Shown here: positions 33,081 through 41,857 of the stretch, one piece after another | Layout of the letters: every line of letters starts with the position of its first letter | How positions within the stretch are numbered: the first letter of the stretch is position 1 | Assembly (NCBI RefSeq): GCF_003121295.1 | Contig: NZ_PHNC01000029.1 | Coordinates: 1,178,001 to 1,242,000, forward strand | DNA length: 64,000 nt | Reading direction: 5' to 3' | From: Streptomyces orinoci | GTDB lineage: Bacteria; Actinomycetota; Actinomycetes; Streptomycetales; Streptomycetaceae | The notes under the pieces: generated by a model | What the model was told of the DNA's origin: nothing | The model's database searches: none | Seen by the model: the letters and a program-made list of their open reading frames with translations, nothing else | Program-made: the position numbers and the translations under genes

Positions 33081-34304
33081 TTATCCGGGGGTGAGCAGCA
33101 GGACCGCGTTCTGTCCGCCGAAGCCGAAGGAACAGCTGATGGCCGCCTTTCCGGCCGCCGGACGGGGCCGCCCGGTGACGATGTCCAGCTTGTGATCACC
33201 GTCCTGGCCGCCGAAGTTGGCGACCGGCGGGACGGCGCCATGGCGCAGGGCGAGGACCGTGTACGCCGCCTGGATCGCCCCGGCCGCCCCCAGCGCATGA
33301 CCGATGACGCCCTTGGACGCGGTGACCGGCGGAACCTCGTCGCCGAAGACCCGTACCAGAGCCGCCGCCTCCGCCGCGTCGCCCAGCGGAGTGGAGGTGC
33401 CATGCGCATTGACCTGCCCGATGTCCCCGGGCCGGCAATCCGCGTCCGCCAGGGCGGCCGCGATGGCCCGGGCGGCGCCCTCGCCCCGCGGGTGCGGGGC
33501 CACGGGGTGGTGGGCATCGGAGCCGGCGCCGTAGCCGCGCAGCATGGCCAGCACCGGAGCCCGGCGGGCGCGGGCGTCTTCCGCCCGTTCCAGGACGAGG
33601 ACGGCGGCGCCCTCGCCGAGGACCAGCCCATCGCGTCGGGCGTCGAACGGCCTGCTGGCCAGGGCGGGTTGGTCGCGGCGCCGGGACAGCGCCCGCATCC
33701 TGGTGAAGCAGGTGACCGCCATCCGGGACCGGCCCGATTCGCTGCCGCCCGCCAGCACAAGGTCACAGGTGCCGGACCGCAGCAGATCACGTGCCACACC
33801 GAGCGCGGTCGCGCCCGAGGCGCAGGCGCTGGCGGTGGTGAAGTTGGGTCCCTGCGCACCGAGGTCGATGGCGACCTCGCCGGCGGCCATGCTGGGCACA
33901 CTCCGTGGCAGCGCCAGCGGCGAGACCCGCTCCGGCCGGCCCGCGCCGAGATGCCCGAACTCGGTGACATAGCTGCTCAGGCAGTTGGATCCGACGCCGA
34001 GGACGACCCCGGCCCGCTCGCCCAGCGGGCCGCCGGTGGCCAGGCCGGCGTCGGCGACGGCCCGCCGGGCGGCGACGACGGCGAACTGGATGAACGGGTC
34101 CACCCGCCGGGCCAGCGGCCCGCCGAGTTCGGCGGCGGCGTCGAAGCCGTTCACCCGGCAGCAGAAATCGACCGGCAGCCCGGCGAGTTCGGGATCAGGA
34201 GCGGCGAGCGAGCGTGCCTCGCACAGGGCCGTCCAGTTGTCCTCGGGCGTGTGCCCGGCCGGAGTGACCAGGCCCAGCCCGGTGATGGCGACCTCAGCGG
34301 GCAT
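33081..34304 (-). CDS. Beta-ketoacyl-ACP synthase, KAS II/FabF type
   Basis: 407 residues from the ATG at 34304, which overlaps the ACP gene by 11 bases; the frame extends further upstream but inside the ACP. The active-site triad is complete: Cys in TTASACASGATALG, His in VNAHGTSTPLGD and His in KGVIGHALGAAG. It extends acyl chains by condensation with malonyl-ACP. Position next to a dedicated ACP and desaturase indicates a pathway-specific enzyme that shapes the starter chain for the type III PKS. Confidence 0.92.
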   Translation of the reverse strand: MPAEVAITGLGLVTPAGHTPEDNWTALCEARSLAAPDPELAGLPVDFCCRVNGFDAAAELGGPLARRVDPFIQFAVVAARRAVADAGLATGGPLGERAGVVLGVGSNCLSSYVTEFGHLGAGRPERVSPLALPRSVPSMAAGEVAIDLGAQGPNFTTASACASGATALGVARDLLRSGTCDLVLAGGSESGRSRMAVTCFTRMRALSRRRDQPALASRPFDARRDGLVLGEGAAVLVLERAEDARARRAPVLAMLRGYGAGSDAHHPVAPHPRGEGAARAIAAALADADCRPGDIGQVNAHGTSTPLGDAAEAAALVRVFGDEVPPVTASKGVIGHALGAAGAIQAAYTVLALRHGAVPPVANFGGQDGDHKLDIVTGRPRPAAGKAAISCSFGFGGQNAVLLLTPG

Positions 34305-34551
34305 CGGCGAAGGCAAGGGCCGCGTCGGCGAGGGTGGCGGACGGGGCGAGGTCCAGCGCCTCCTCGGGCAGCACGATCCCAAACCTCTCCTCGGCCGCCA
34401 CCACCAGCTCCATCAGGGCCAGCGAGTCCATGCCGAGACTCTCGAAGGTGGCCGACGGAGTGAGGCTTCCGGGGGCCGCCTCGGCCGGCAGGCGCTCGGT
34501 GAGCAGGGCCAGGAGCGGCTCGGGCAACGCGTCCGGTTCCGTCTGGGGCAT
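34294..34551 (-). CDS. Acyl carrier protein
   Basis: 85 residues. The phosphopantetheine attachment site is the Ser of LGMDSLALMEL (about 42), in a four-helix acidic protein. Start ATG at 34551; the longer frame upstream runs through the 25-bp tandem repeat and is not coding. It overlaps the ketosynthase and probably carries the acyl chain used by the ketosynthase and desaturase. Confidence 0.9.
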   Translation of the reverse strand: MPQTEPDALPEPLLALLTERLPAEAAPGSLTPSATFESLGMDSLALMELVVAAEERFGIVLPEEALDLAPSATLADAALAFADAR

Positions 34552-34620
34552 ACGAGTGTCTCCTGGGTGTCTCGGTATGTGGGGGGTGGGTGGGTGAGTG
34601 GCTGGGTCCGGGGGTGAGTG

Positions 34621-34740
34621 CGGCGTCCACGGGCGTTGGCAAGCGCGGTGTCCACGGGCGTTGGTGGGCGCGGTGTCCACGGGCGTTGGTGGGCGCGGCG
34701 TCCAGGGGTGTTGGTGGGCGCGGCGTCCAGGGCCGTTCAC
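34621..34740. repeat. 25-bp tandem repeat, about 4.8 units
   Basis: Units start at 34621, 34646, 34671, 34696 and 34721, each beginning CGGYGTCCA and containing a GGGYGTTGGTGGG core. The period is exactly 25 bp with few substitutions. It fills most of the 185-bp gap between the desaturase stop and the ACP start. The period is not a multiple of three, so it is non-coding. Confidence 0.85.
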
Positions 34741-35675
34741 GCGGTCGCCAGGGTCCCGGCCTTCATCCGCTCGAACAGCTCCCGGGCCCTGGCCGCCCGG
34801 GAGGTGAGCCGTTCAAGGTGGGCACCCAGCCGTTCCTGGGCCCGTTGGCCGGCCGGCCCCAGCCCGGACGCCGACAGCACCTTCAGCGTGCGCAGCAGCG
34901 GAGCCACTACATGCTCCAGGTGGACATCCAGGTTGTAGATGCCGGAGGCGGCGATGCGCGCGGCCCGGGCCCGGAAGCCGGGGATCGCGGCGCCGGGCAT
35001 CGCAAAGCCGTCCAGCACATCCGCCAGGGCGGTCAGCGCCGCGTCGGGGAAAAGGGCGAGCGCATCGTCGAACAGCCCCCGGTAGAAGAGCATATGGAGG
35101 TTCTCGTCCGCGGCGATCCGCGCCATCAGCCGCTCGCCGGCCGGGTCCCCGCAGGCGGCCCCTACGTTGCGGTGCGCCTGCCGGGTGGCCAGCTCCTGGA
35201 CGGTGACATAGGCCAGCGTGTGCAGGGGAGTCGGCAGACCCGTGTGGTAGCCGGTGGCGACATGTCCCATCCGCAGCTCTTCCAGCGCCACGGGGTCCAC
35301 GGCCCGACGGGCGTGGACATAGGCCCGCAGGGCGGAGGCGTGGCGGTCCTCCTCGGCGGTCCACCGGTGCACCCAGGTGCCCCAGGCCCCGTCCCGGCCG
35401 AACCGGGTGGCGATCTCGAAGTGGTAGCTGGGCAGGTTGTCCTCGGTCAGCAGGTTGACGACCAGGGCGTCCTGGACGGCGCGGGGCAGCCGCGACTGGT
35501 CCGGGGTCCAGGCCGTGCCCTCCAGCGGACCGTCGAAGTCCTGGCCCGCGCTCCATGGCACGTACTGGTGGGGGAGCCAGTCCCGGGCGGCGGCCAGATG
35601 CCGTTCCAGCAGCCGGGCCACCGATGGCTCCAGCTCTCGCAGAACACGCTCCGCTTCGGCGGCGGCCTCAGCCAT
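34737..35675 (-). CDS. Acyl-ACP desaturase (di-iron)
   Basis: 312 residues from the ATG at 35675, with GGGGGGAAC upstream. The di-iron ligands are present: LTEDNLPSYH, then AEEDRHASAL (ExxH of the first site) and DENLHMLFY (ExxH of the second). This is the soluble stearoyl-ACP Delta9-desaturase/DesA family, which introduces a cis double bond into ACP-bound chains. It is the first gene of the minus-strand operon, so the chain is likely desaturated while on the local ACP before transfer to the type III PKS. Double-bond position cannot be read from sequence. Confidence 0.9.
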   Translation of the reverse strand: MAEAAAEAERVLRELEPSVARLLERHLAAARDWLPHQYVPWSAGQDFDGPLEGTAWTPDQSRLPRAVQDALVVNLLTEDNLPSYHFEIATRFGRDGAWGTWVHRWTAEEDRHASALRAYVHARRAVDPVALEELRMGHVATGYHTGLPTPLHTLAYVTVQELATRQAHRNVGAACGDPAGERLMARIAADENLHMLFYRGLFDDALALFPDAALTALADVLDGFAMPGAAIPGFRARAARIAASGIYNLDVHLEHVVAPLLRTLKVLSASGLGPAGQRAQERLGAHLERLTSRAARARELFERMKAGTLATA

Positions 35676-36015
35676 GCACCCGTTCCCCCCATCACCTGTT
35701 CGCGGCATATCGGTGCGACGTTCTGCAAACGCGGGCCAGGGGAGGCCGGGAACGGTATTTCACTCGTTTCAGCGCGTGATGCGTATCAAACTCCTGGCCG
35801 GGTCGCCCAGTTGAAGGACATCGACACCCCGGCGCCGGTCACGGGTCCGGCCCGGCCGGGAGCGTCCGAGCCGGAGGAACGATCCGGTGGCGTCAATTCA
35901 TGGACCCCGACATGCGGCGTTCGCGGGATGGTGCCCGCTGGGCCGCGCGCCTGCCGGTAGTTCTTGTCGGGTGATCACCTCAGCCGCTTGCGGACCCCGG
36001 GCAGCCCGCCGCCCC

Positions 36016-36099
36016 AAGTCTCATGCCCCCGACCCAAATCTCACGCCCCCCGGCTCAGACCTCACGCCCCCCGCCCCAGCTCTCGCGCCCGCCGACCGG
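36016..36099 (+). repeat. 21-bp degenerate tandem repeat, four units
   Basis: Units start at 36016, 36037, 36058 and 36079, sharing the core TCTCACGCCCCCCG. Read in the frame of the downstream transporter they encode PPTQISR, PPAQTSR and PPPQLSR heptapeptides. The rest of the 35676-36112 divergent gap holds promoter sequence for both directions and no other gene. Confidence 0.75.
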
Positions 36100-36112
36100 A
36101 AACTTATGGCCG

Positions 36113-37702
36113 ATGACCGCTACTGACGATTCCCGGGCCGTCAGGGACGAGCGCGGTGGCATGGGCGGTACGACGACGCCTCAAGGCGTGCTGTTCTCCA
36201 TGTGCCTGGCGGTGGCCCTGGTCACCGCCTCCATGGCCGCCCTCAACCTGGCCCTGCCCGATCTGGCCGCCGGCCTGTCCGCCTCCGTCACCTCGCTCAC
36301 CTGGATCGTTGACGCCTACGTACTGGCGCTGGCCGGACTCGTCCTTCCGCTGGGTGCCCTCGGTGACCGCATCGGCCGCCGAGCCGTTCTGCTCGCCGGT
36401 ACGGTCGTGTTCGGGGCCGCGTCCCTGGCGGCCTCGTATGCGTCCGGCACCACCGCTCTGATCGCCTGGCGGGCGGTGATCGGGGTCGGCGCGGCCATGA
36501 TCATGCCGGGCACGCTGTCCACCATCACGGCCGTACTCCCAACCGCGCAGCGGGCCAAGGGCGTTGCCCTCTGGGCCGCCTGCTCGGCGGCCGGCGTCAT
36601 TCTGGGGATGCTGGTCACAGGTGTGCTGCTGCGGTGGTTCAGCTGGCGGTCGGTCTTTGTGGCCGGCGCGGTGGGTGCGCTGGGTGCCGCGCTGGCGGCC
36701 GTCCTCCTGGCCCCCGAGACCAGGGACCTCCACCGGCGCCGGTTCGACGCCCGGGGCGCGGTGTGTGCCGCACTCGCGCCCGGGGCGCTGGTGTACGCGC
36801 TGATCGAGGGCAATGAGGACGGCTGGGCGCGGCCACGGGTCCTGGCGGCGCTGGCCGCCACGGTGCTGGCCGCCGTCGCCTACGCGGTCCTCGGGCTGCG
36901 CACCGAGCAACCGCTCCTCGATCCGCGGCTCTTCCGGCGCCAGGGCTTTCGCGCCGGAGCGGTGACCATTGTTGTGCAGTTCATGGCGGTGTTCGGCTTC
37001 TACTTCGTCGGGCTGCAGTATCTGCAACTCATCCTGGGTTACAGCGCGTTGAAGTCGGCACTGGCCCTGGTGCCGGTGGCCCTGGTCATCGTCCTGGTCT
37101 CGGAGGCGACTCCCCGGCTGGCCGTCCGCCTCGGCGAGCGCGCGGTGATGATCTGCGGGCTGCTGCTGCTCGGTTGCGGGCTGGCCGTCCTGGCCCTGCT
37201 CGACGCCGGTTCCGGCTATCCGCCCTTCCTCGGCGGCCTGGTCCTGGCCGGATTGGGGATCGGCATGACGGGCGTGGTCGGCACCTCGGCGATCACCAAC
37301 TCCCTCACCCACGACCAGCAAGGTGTCGCCTCGGCGATGAACGACGTCACCCGCGAGGTGGGCGCGGCCATCGGCATCGCCCTGATGGGCTCGGTGTTCG
37401 GCAGTCGCTACCGCCTCGCGCTGCCCGACGTCTCCCGGCTCCCGCCGGCCGCCGCCGATGCGGTACGGCACTCACCGGTCGGCGGCCTCTATGTCGCCGA
37501 CCGCCTGGGGCCCGGGGGCGCGGCCCTCGCCGCGGCGGTCAAGGACGCGTTTATGAACGGTATGTCCGCGGCACTGGGCACGGTCGCGGTCGTCATCGCC
37601 CTCGCGGTCTGCTGCCTCGTACGCGTCAGGAGTCCATGGCGGCCACGCGTTGCGAGGAAGCGGAAGCAGGTCCGGCCGGCGGAGTCCGCGCCATCCGAAT
37701 GA
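36113..37702 (+). CDS. MFS drug exporter, DHA2 family (14 TM)
   Basis: 529 residues from the ATG at 36113. Hydrophobic helices occur throughout. The family signatures are WIVDAYVLALAGLVLPLGALGDRIGRR (motif A in loop 2-3, GDRIGRR) and the TM4/TM5 region RAVIGVGAAMIMPGTLS. DHA2 transporters export hydrophobic compounds using the proton gradient. It is divergent from the desaturase/ACP/KS/PKS operon, so export of that product or self-resistance is likely. An N-terminal extension from 36023 through the 21-bp repeat is possible but has no clear ribosome site. Confidence 0.9.
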   Translation: MTATDDSRAVRDERGGMGGTTTPQGVLFSMCLAVALVTASMAALNLALPDLAAGLSASVTSLTWIVDAYVLALAGLVLPLGALGDRIGRRAVLLAGTVVFGAASLAASYASGTTALIAWRAVIGVGAAMIMPGTLSTITAVLPTAQRAKGVALWAACSAAGVILGMLVTGVLLRWFSWRSVFVAGAVGALGAALAAVLLAPETRDLHRRRFDARGAVCAALAPGALVYALIEGNEDGWARPRVLAALAATVLAAVAYAVLGLRTEQPLLDPRLFRRQGFRAGAVTIVVQFMAVFGFYFVGLQYLQLILGYSALKSALALVPVALVIVLVSEATPRLAVRLGERAVMICGLLLLGCGLAVLALLDAGSGYPPFLGGLVLAGLGIGMTGVVGTSAITNSLTHDQQGVASAMNDVTREVGAAIGIALMGSVFGSRYRLALPDVSRLPPAAADAVRHSPVGGLYVADRLGPGGAALAAAVKDAFMNGMSAALGTVAVVIALAVCCLVRVRSPWRPRVARKRKQVRPAESAPSE

Positions 37703-37837
37703 GGCGCACCACGAGGCGTACCCATGGGCCGCGCTCCGCCGTTTGCCCAGTGCTTCTTGCCTCTTGCCCTTTGCCGCACCTGAGGCACGCCGGACATCCC
37801 CGGCAGCACATCGGAAAGCAGGAAGGAAGAACCCACC

Positions 37838-38374
37838 GTGGCCCATCCCAGCACCGTCGGCCTGCCCCTCGGGCTGACTCTTCTCATGGCGGCCATCACC
37901 GCCGAGCGGCTGTTTGAACTCGTGGTGGCCAGGCGGCACGCACGCTGGGCCGCCGCCCGTGGCGGCGTGGAGTACGGGCGCGGCCATTACCCGGTGATGG
38001 TCGCGCTCCACATCGGGCTCATCGTCGGCACCCTCGCCGAAGTCGCCCTCGGACACCGCGCGTTCGTACCCATGGTGGGCTGGCCCGCCCTGGCCGGGGT
38101 GGTGCTGGCCAATGCCGCCCGCTGGTGGTGCATCCGCTCGCTCGGCCCCCAGTGGAACACCCGCGTCATCATCGTTCCCGGCCTGCCCCTGGTGAGCAGT
38201 GGCCCCTACCGCTGGGTGCGCCACCCCAACTATGTCGTGGTGATCGCGGAAGGGCTGGCGCTGCCGCTGGTTTACGGTGCCTGGCTGACAGCGCTCCTCT
38301 TCACCCTCGCCAACGCGGCCCTGCTCATGGTGCGCACCCGGGTGGAGAACAAGGCGCTGGAACTGGTCGCTTGA
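37838..38374 (+). CDS. Isoprenylcysteine methyltransferase-like membrane methyltransferase
   Basis: 178 residues from a GTG with AGGAAGGAAG upstream. Several membrane helices are followed by the family C-terminal signature: GPYRWVRHPNYVVVIAEGLALPL and RTRVENKAL, the RHPxY and E-N cofactor-binding region of ICMT/PEMT proteins. Membrane O-methyltransferases of this family (Bacillus BpsB/YpbQ) sit beside type III PKS genes and methylate alkyl pyrones. By that precedent this enzyme probably methylates the product of the local type III PKS. Confidence 0.83.
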   Translation: MAHPSTVGLPLGLTLLMAAITAERLFELVVARRHARWAAARGGVEYGRGHYPVMVALHIGLIVGTLAEVALGHRAFVPMVGWPALAGVVLANAARWWCIRSLGPQWNTRVIIVPGLPLVSSGPYRWVRHPNYVVVIAEGLALPLVYGAWLTALLFTLANAALLMVRTRVENKALELVA

Positions 38375-38411
38375 GGAGGACGTCGGGTGGTCCCTCTCCC
38401 GCCGGGGACAC

Positions 38412-38966
38412 TCACCCCGCCAGCCCCTCAAGCACCTCCACTCCTGGCAGTCGGCTCAACTCACGTCCGGGGACGATCAGTTTGCCCCGGCGTGCCCCGC
38501 TGCCGATCAGGACATGCGGCAGATCGGCCACCGCGCGGTCGATCAGCAGGGGCCAGCCGGCCGGGAGGCCGATGGGGGTGATGCCGCCGTATTCCATGCC
38601 GGTCTCGGCGACGGCGGTGGCCATGGGGGCAAAGGACGCCTTCCGGGCGCCCAGATGTTTGCGGACCGTGGCGTTGACATCGATGCGCATATCGGCACGG
38701 GCCAGGCAGGCGGCCAGGGTGACCGCGCCGCCCCGCTTGGCGGCGATGACCACACAGTTCGCGGACGCTTCCAGCGGAACACCATAGGTCTCGGCGAAGA
38801 CGGCGGTGTCGGCGTGGGCGGGGTCGCTGTCGGCGTAGAGGACGGAATCCGCCGCGTCCCAGCCCTTGAGTGCCCCGGCCACCGGGGCGGGCAGGCGGTC
38901 GAGCACCGCCAGGGCGGGGTGGACGTCGGTGAAGTGGCCGAAGGGGGGCCGCACTTGATCGCTCAT
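38412..38966 (-). CDS. YbaK/EbsC-type aminoacyl-tRNA editing protein
   Basis: 184 residues from the ATG at 38966. Characteristic elements: ANCVVIAAKRGG (the conserved Lys in the strand that binds the substrate), LAACLARADMRID and GGITPIGLPAGWPLLID, the YbaK GxTxPxG region. These trans-editing deacylases clear mischarged tRNA such as Cys-tRNA-Pro. The gene is converging with the methyltransferase and is probably unrelated to it. Confidence 0.88.
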   Translation of the reverse strand: MSDQVRPPFGHFTDVHPALAVLDRLPAPVAGALKGWDAADSVLYADSDPAHADTAVFAETYGVPLEASANCVVIAAKRGGAVTLAACLARADMRIDVNATVRKHLGARKASFAPMATAVAETGMEYGGITPIGLPAGWPLLIDRAVADLPHVLIGSGARRGKLIVPGRELSRLPGVEVLEGLAG

Positions 38967-39146
38967 GGGAGCGAGGGTAGCCGTGGGCGGCCCATGGGGC
39001 AGGGCGCCGCCATTGGTCCGGACTTGACCGGACTGGTGGCGGATGTCACCGCCCCTGTGATCGGCCCACGTTGACGGTGTGTGCACTCGTCCCCTTAGGC
39101 TGACGGCCGTCCTCCAGTTCGACCCACGCCTCCCGGGGGCCTGTTG

Positions 39147-40496
39147 ATGATGCCGACCACGGAGGCCGTGCTCACGGGACTGCTCGTGGGCGCGGTCTTC
39201 GCCGCCGCGATCAGCGTGCCGCTGCGCTCGCGTAACCGGCGGCAGCTGGACCATATGCGCTCCCAGCGGGACGCCGCCGTCGCCGAGCGGGAGAAGGCGA
39301 CGGCCCGTCAGCGGGCGCTGGAAGAGGAAGTGGAGCGGGTCGCGGCAGCGCTGCGGGCCCAGCAGGATCGTTCCGACGCCGCCGAGGCCGCGTTCCTGGT
39401 CATGGCGGACCGTATCCAGGTGATGGCGCTCGCCCAGCAGCAGGGCCTGGACGTGCTGGAACAGAGCGTGGAGGACCCGGTGCTGATGACCGGGCTGATG
39501 CGCGCCGACCATGCCGCCGCCCAGCTCGCCCGACAGGCCCAGACCATGAAGGTGATCTGCGGCGCCTGGCCGGGACGGCAGTGGCCGCAGGCGGTGTCGC
39601 TGCTGGATGTGGTGCGCGGGGCGCAGTCCCGGATCCTGGAGTACCAGCGCGTCCAGGTGCGGGGCTCCCGGGAGGCGATGGTGGAGCCGCGGGCGGTGGA
39701 GGCGCTGATCCATGCCGTCGCCGAACTGCTGGACAACGCCACCCGTTACTCGCCGCCCACGGTCACCGTGCTGGTGGCCATCCGGCCGGTGCACAGCGGC
39801 GCGGTCATCGAGATCGACGACGGCGGCCTGGGCATGACCGAGGGCGCGCTGGCCGAGGCCGAGCAGCGGCTGGGTGGTGACGAGGCCGCCGAGGGACGGG
39901 GCCTGGGCGCCAACCCCCAGCTGGGCCTGGCCGCGGTGGGCCGGCTGGCCCGGCGGTACGGGTTCTCGGTGAAGCTGGACTCGCCCTCGGCCTATGGCGG
40001 GGTACGGGCGGTGGTGCTGGTGCCGTCCGCGCTGCTGTCCACGGCCGCGTACGCCCCCGCCACCCCGGCCCCGCCGCGCGCCCCCGAACTGCCGGTACGC
40101 AAACCCGCGCAGCGGCAGGACCCGGAGCGCCGGGATTCGCAGCGCAGGGATCCGGAGCGCCAGGGTCTGGAGCGCCGGGATCCGGAACGCCCGTCCGGGC
40201 GCGAAGCGGCCGCCCCGCAAACGGCCGCCCCGGCAGAGGCCGCCCCCGCGGTCACCGCCGGCGGCCTGCCCAAGCGGCGCAGCCGCCGCGCCACCGCGAC
40301 CCCGCCGCCGGCCGCGCCCGCGCCCGGCGCCGAGTCGCCCAACGCCCGCTCCGCGCAGCGCGCCGCGGCCTTTATGAGCAGCCTGCAGGCCGGTACCCGG
40401 GTGGGCCGGGCCGAGGCCACGGGGGCACCGGCGGCCCGGGAGGTCCGGCCGACCACGGACCGGGGCCGCGACCACAGTGAAGGGGAAACACCTTGA
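39147..40496 (+). CDS. cvnA: Conservon sensor kinase-like protein CvnA
   Basis: 449 residues from the ATG at 39147 (TTG 39144 and ATG 39150 adjacent). One N-terminal membrane helix (VLTGLLVGAVFAAAISVPL), a coiled coil (REKATARQRALEEEVERVAA), then a GHKL ATPase domain: AVAELLDNATRYSPP (N box) and IDDGGLGMTEG (G box). The C-terminal 140 residues are Pro/Ala/Arg-rich with several RRDPERQ-like units. In conservons CvnA forms a membrane complex with CvnB, C and D resembling a G-protein-coupled sensor. The stop overlaps cvnB (TTGA). Confidence 0.9.
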   Translation: MMPTTEAVLTGLLVGAVFAAAISVPLRSRNRRQLDHMRSQRDAAVAEREKATARQRALEEEVERVAAALRAQQDRSDAAEAAFLVMADRIQVMALAQQQGLDVLEQSVEDPVLMTGLMRADHAAAQLARQAQTMKVICGAWPGRQWPQAVSLLDVVRGAQSRILEYQRVQVRGSREAMVEPRAVEALIHAVAELLDNATRYSPPTVTVLVAIRPVHSGAVIEIDDGGLGMTEGALAEAEQRLGGDEAAEGRGLGANPQLGLAAVGRLARRYGFSVKLDSPSAYGGVRAVVLVPSALLSTAAYAPATPAPPRAPELPVRKPAQRQDPERRDSQRRDPERQGLERRDPERPSGREAAAPQTAAPAEAAPAVTAGGLPKRRSRRATATPPPAAPAPGAESPNARSAQRAAAFMSSLQAGTRVGRAEATGAPAAREVRPTTDRGRDHSEGETP

Positions 40497-40891
40497 GTAC
40501 GCACGGCAATCTGGAGTGGCTGCTGGCGGACGTCCTGCGGGTACCCGCGGTACGGCACGCGCTGGTGGTGTCCCGGGACGGACTCCGGCTGGCCTGCTCA
40601 CCGGACCTGGCCATCGATGACGCCGACCGGCTGGCGGCGATCTGCTCCGGTCTGTTCTCCCTGGGCCATGAGGTCGCGGCCCAGCTCGCGGACGGGCCCA
40701 GCGTCACCCGGCAGGTGATGGTGGAGTACGACGGCGGCTTCCTGTTCCTGGTGGCCGCCGGACCCGGCGCCGCGCTGGCCGTCTCCAGCACCGCCGAGGT
40801 GGACGCCGGGCTGGTGGCCCGGGAGATGCAGCACCTGGTGGTGCGGATCGGCGAGCACCTGAGCAGCCCGCCGCGCGCCGTCACCCCGTGA
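40493..40891 (+). CDS. cvnB: Conservon roadblock/LC7 protein CvnB
   Basis: 132 residues from a TTG that overlaps the cvnA stop. Roadblock/LC7 fold: NLEWLLADVLRVPAVRHALV, then VSRDGLRLA and GGFLFLVAAGPGAALAVSST. Roadblock proteins regulate small GTPases, here CvnD. Coupled to cvnC by a GTGA overlap. Confidence 0.92.
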   Translation: MSTHGNLEWLLADVLRVPAVRHALVVSRDGLRLACSPDLAIDDADRLAAICSGLFSLGHEVAAQLADGPSVTRQVMVEYDGGFLFLVAAGPGAALAVSSTAEVDAGLVAREMQHLVVRIGEHLSSPPRAVTP

Positions 40892-41241
40892 CCGGCTCCT
40901 CGGGGGCGGGCCCGGTACGCCCGTATGTGATCACCGGCGGCCGGGCCGCGCCCACCCGGGACAGCCTGGCGCTGGAGACCCTGGTGGTGGCCGAGGGCGG
41001 CGCCGAGGACGAGATCTCGCTCTCCCCGGAGTGCGGTGAAATCCTGGCGCTGTGCGGGCAGTTGCTCTCGGTGGCCGAGGTGGCCGCGCATCTGAGCCAG
41101 CCGGTCGCGGTGATCAAGGTGCTGCTGGGCGACCTGATCGACGCCGGTCTGGTCACCGCCCGTCCCCCCGTCACCGCGGAAGCCGCCCAGCACGACCCGG
41201 CCCTGCTGAAAGAGGTACTCGATGGCCTCCGCCAACTCTGA
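40888..41241 (+). CDS. cvnC: Conservon DUF742 protein CvnC
   Basis: 117 residues. DUF742 signature: VRPYVITGGRAAPTR near the N terminus and a winged-helix-like C-terminal half (ALCGQLLSVAEVAAHLSQPV, IKVLLGDLIDAGLV). It is the adaptor of the conservon. GTG start in the cvnB stop; its 3' end overlaps cvnD by 20 bases. Confidence 0.92.
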   Translation: MTGSSGAGPVRPYVITGGRAAPTRDSLALETLVVAEGGAEDEISLSPECGEILALCGQLLSVAEVAAHLSQPVAVIKVLLGDLIDAGLVTARPPVTAEAAQHDPALLKEVLDGLRQL

Positions 41242-41857
41242 ACACCATGGCGGCCGTTATCTGCCGTCCACCGTGCGCACCTCGGTGAAGATAGTGATCG
41301 CCGGGCCGCTGGGCGTGGGCAAGACCACGCTGATCGGTTCGCTCAGCGAGATCCCGCCACTGCGCACCGAGGAGACCATGACCCAGGCCGGCCAGGGCGT
41401 GGACGAGGTGCTGCCCGGCAAGGCCACCACCACGGTGGCCATGGACTTCGGCCGGATCACCCTCAACAGCCGCCGGGTGCTGTATCTGTTCGGGACCCCG
41501 GGGCAGCCCCGGTTCTTCCCGCTGTGGCGCCATCTGACCCATGGCGCGCTGGGAGCGCTGGCCCTGGTGGACACCCGCCGGCTGGAGGCCGGTTTCGATG
41601 TCCTGGGGCATCTGGAGGACCTGGGGGTGCCGTTCGCGGTGGCCGCCAACGCCTTTCCGGACGCGCCCCTTTATCCCCCCGAGGAGCTGCGGGAGGCGCT
41701 GGACCTGCTGCCGGACACCCCGGTGGTGGTCTGTGACGCCCGGGACCGGTCCTCCAGCGCCCAGGCTCTGGTGACCCTGGTGGACCACCTCTACACCGCC
41801 GCCGCACCGCACTCCGCATCACTCACCGCCCCGCTCCCCCAGGAGACCTCCGCGTGA
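41222..41857 (+). CDS. cvnD: Conservon GTPase CvnD
   Basis: 211 residues. Ras-like GTPase: P-loop GPLGVGKTTLIGS, switch II region FGTPGQPRFF and base-recognition region VAANAFPD (variant of NKxD, as usual in this family). It acts as the GTP switch of the conservon. The ATG lies within cvnC; its stop overlaps the following P450 (GTGA). Confidence 0.92.
   Translation: MASANSEHHGGRYLPSTVRTSVKIVIAGPLGVGKTTLIGSLSEIPPLRTEETMTQAGQGVDEVLPGKATTTVAMDFGRITLNSRRVLYLFGTPGQPRFFPLWRHLTHGALGALALVDTRRLEAGFDVLGHLEDLGVPFAVAANAFPDAPLYPPEELREALDLLPDTPVVVCDARDRSSSAQALVTLVDHLYTAAAPHSASLTAPLPQETSA

Noticed and set aside
34621-34740. Possible CRISPR-like array
   Set aside because: Units are contiguous with no spacers, so it is a simple tandem repeat.
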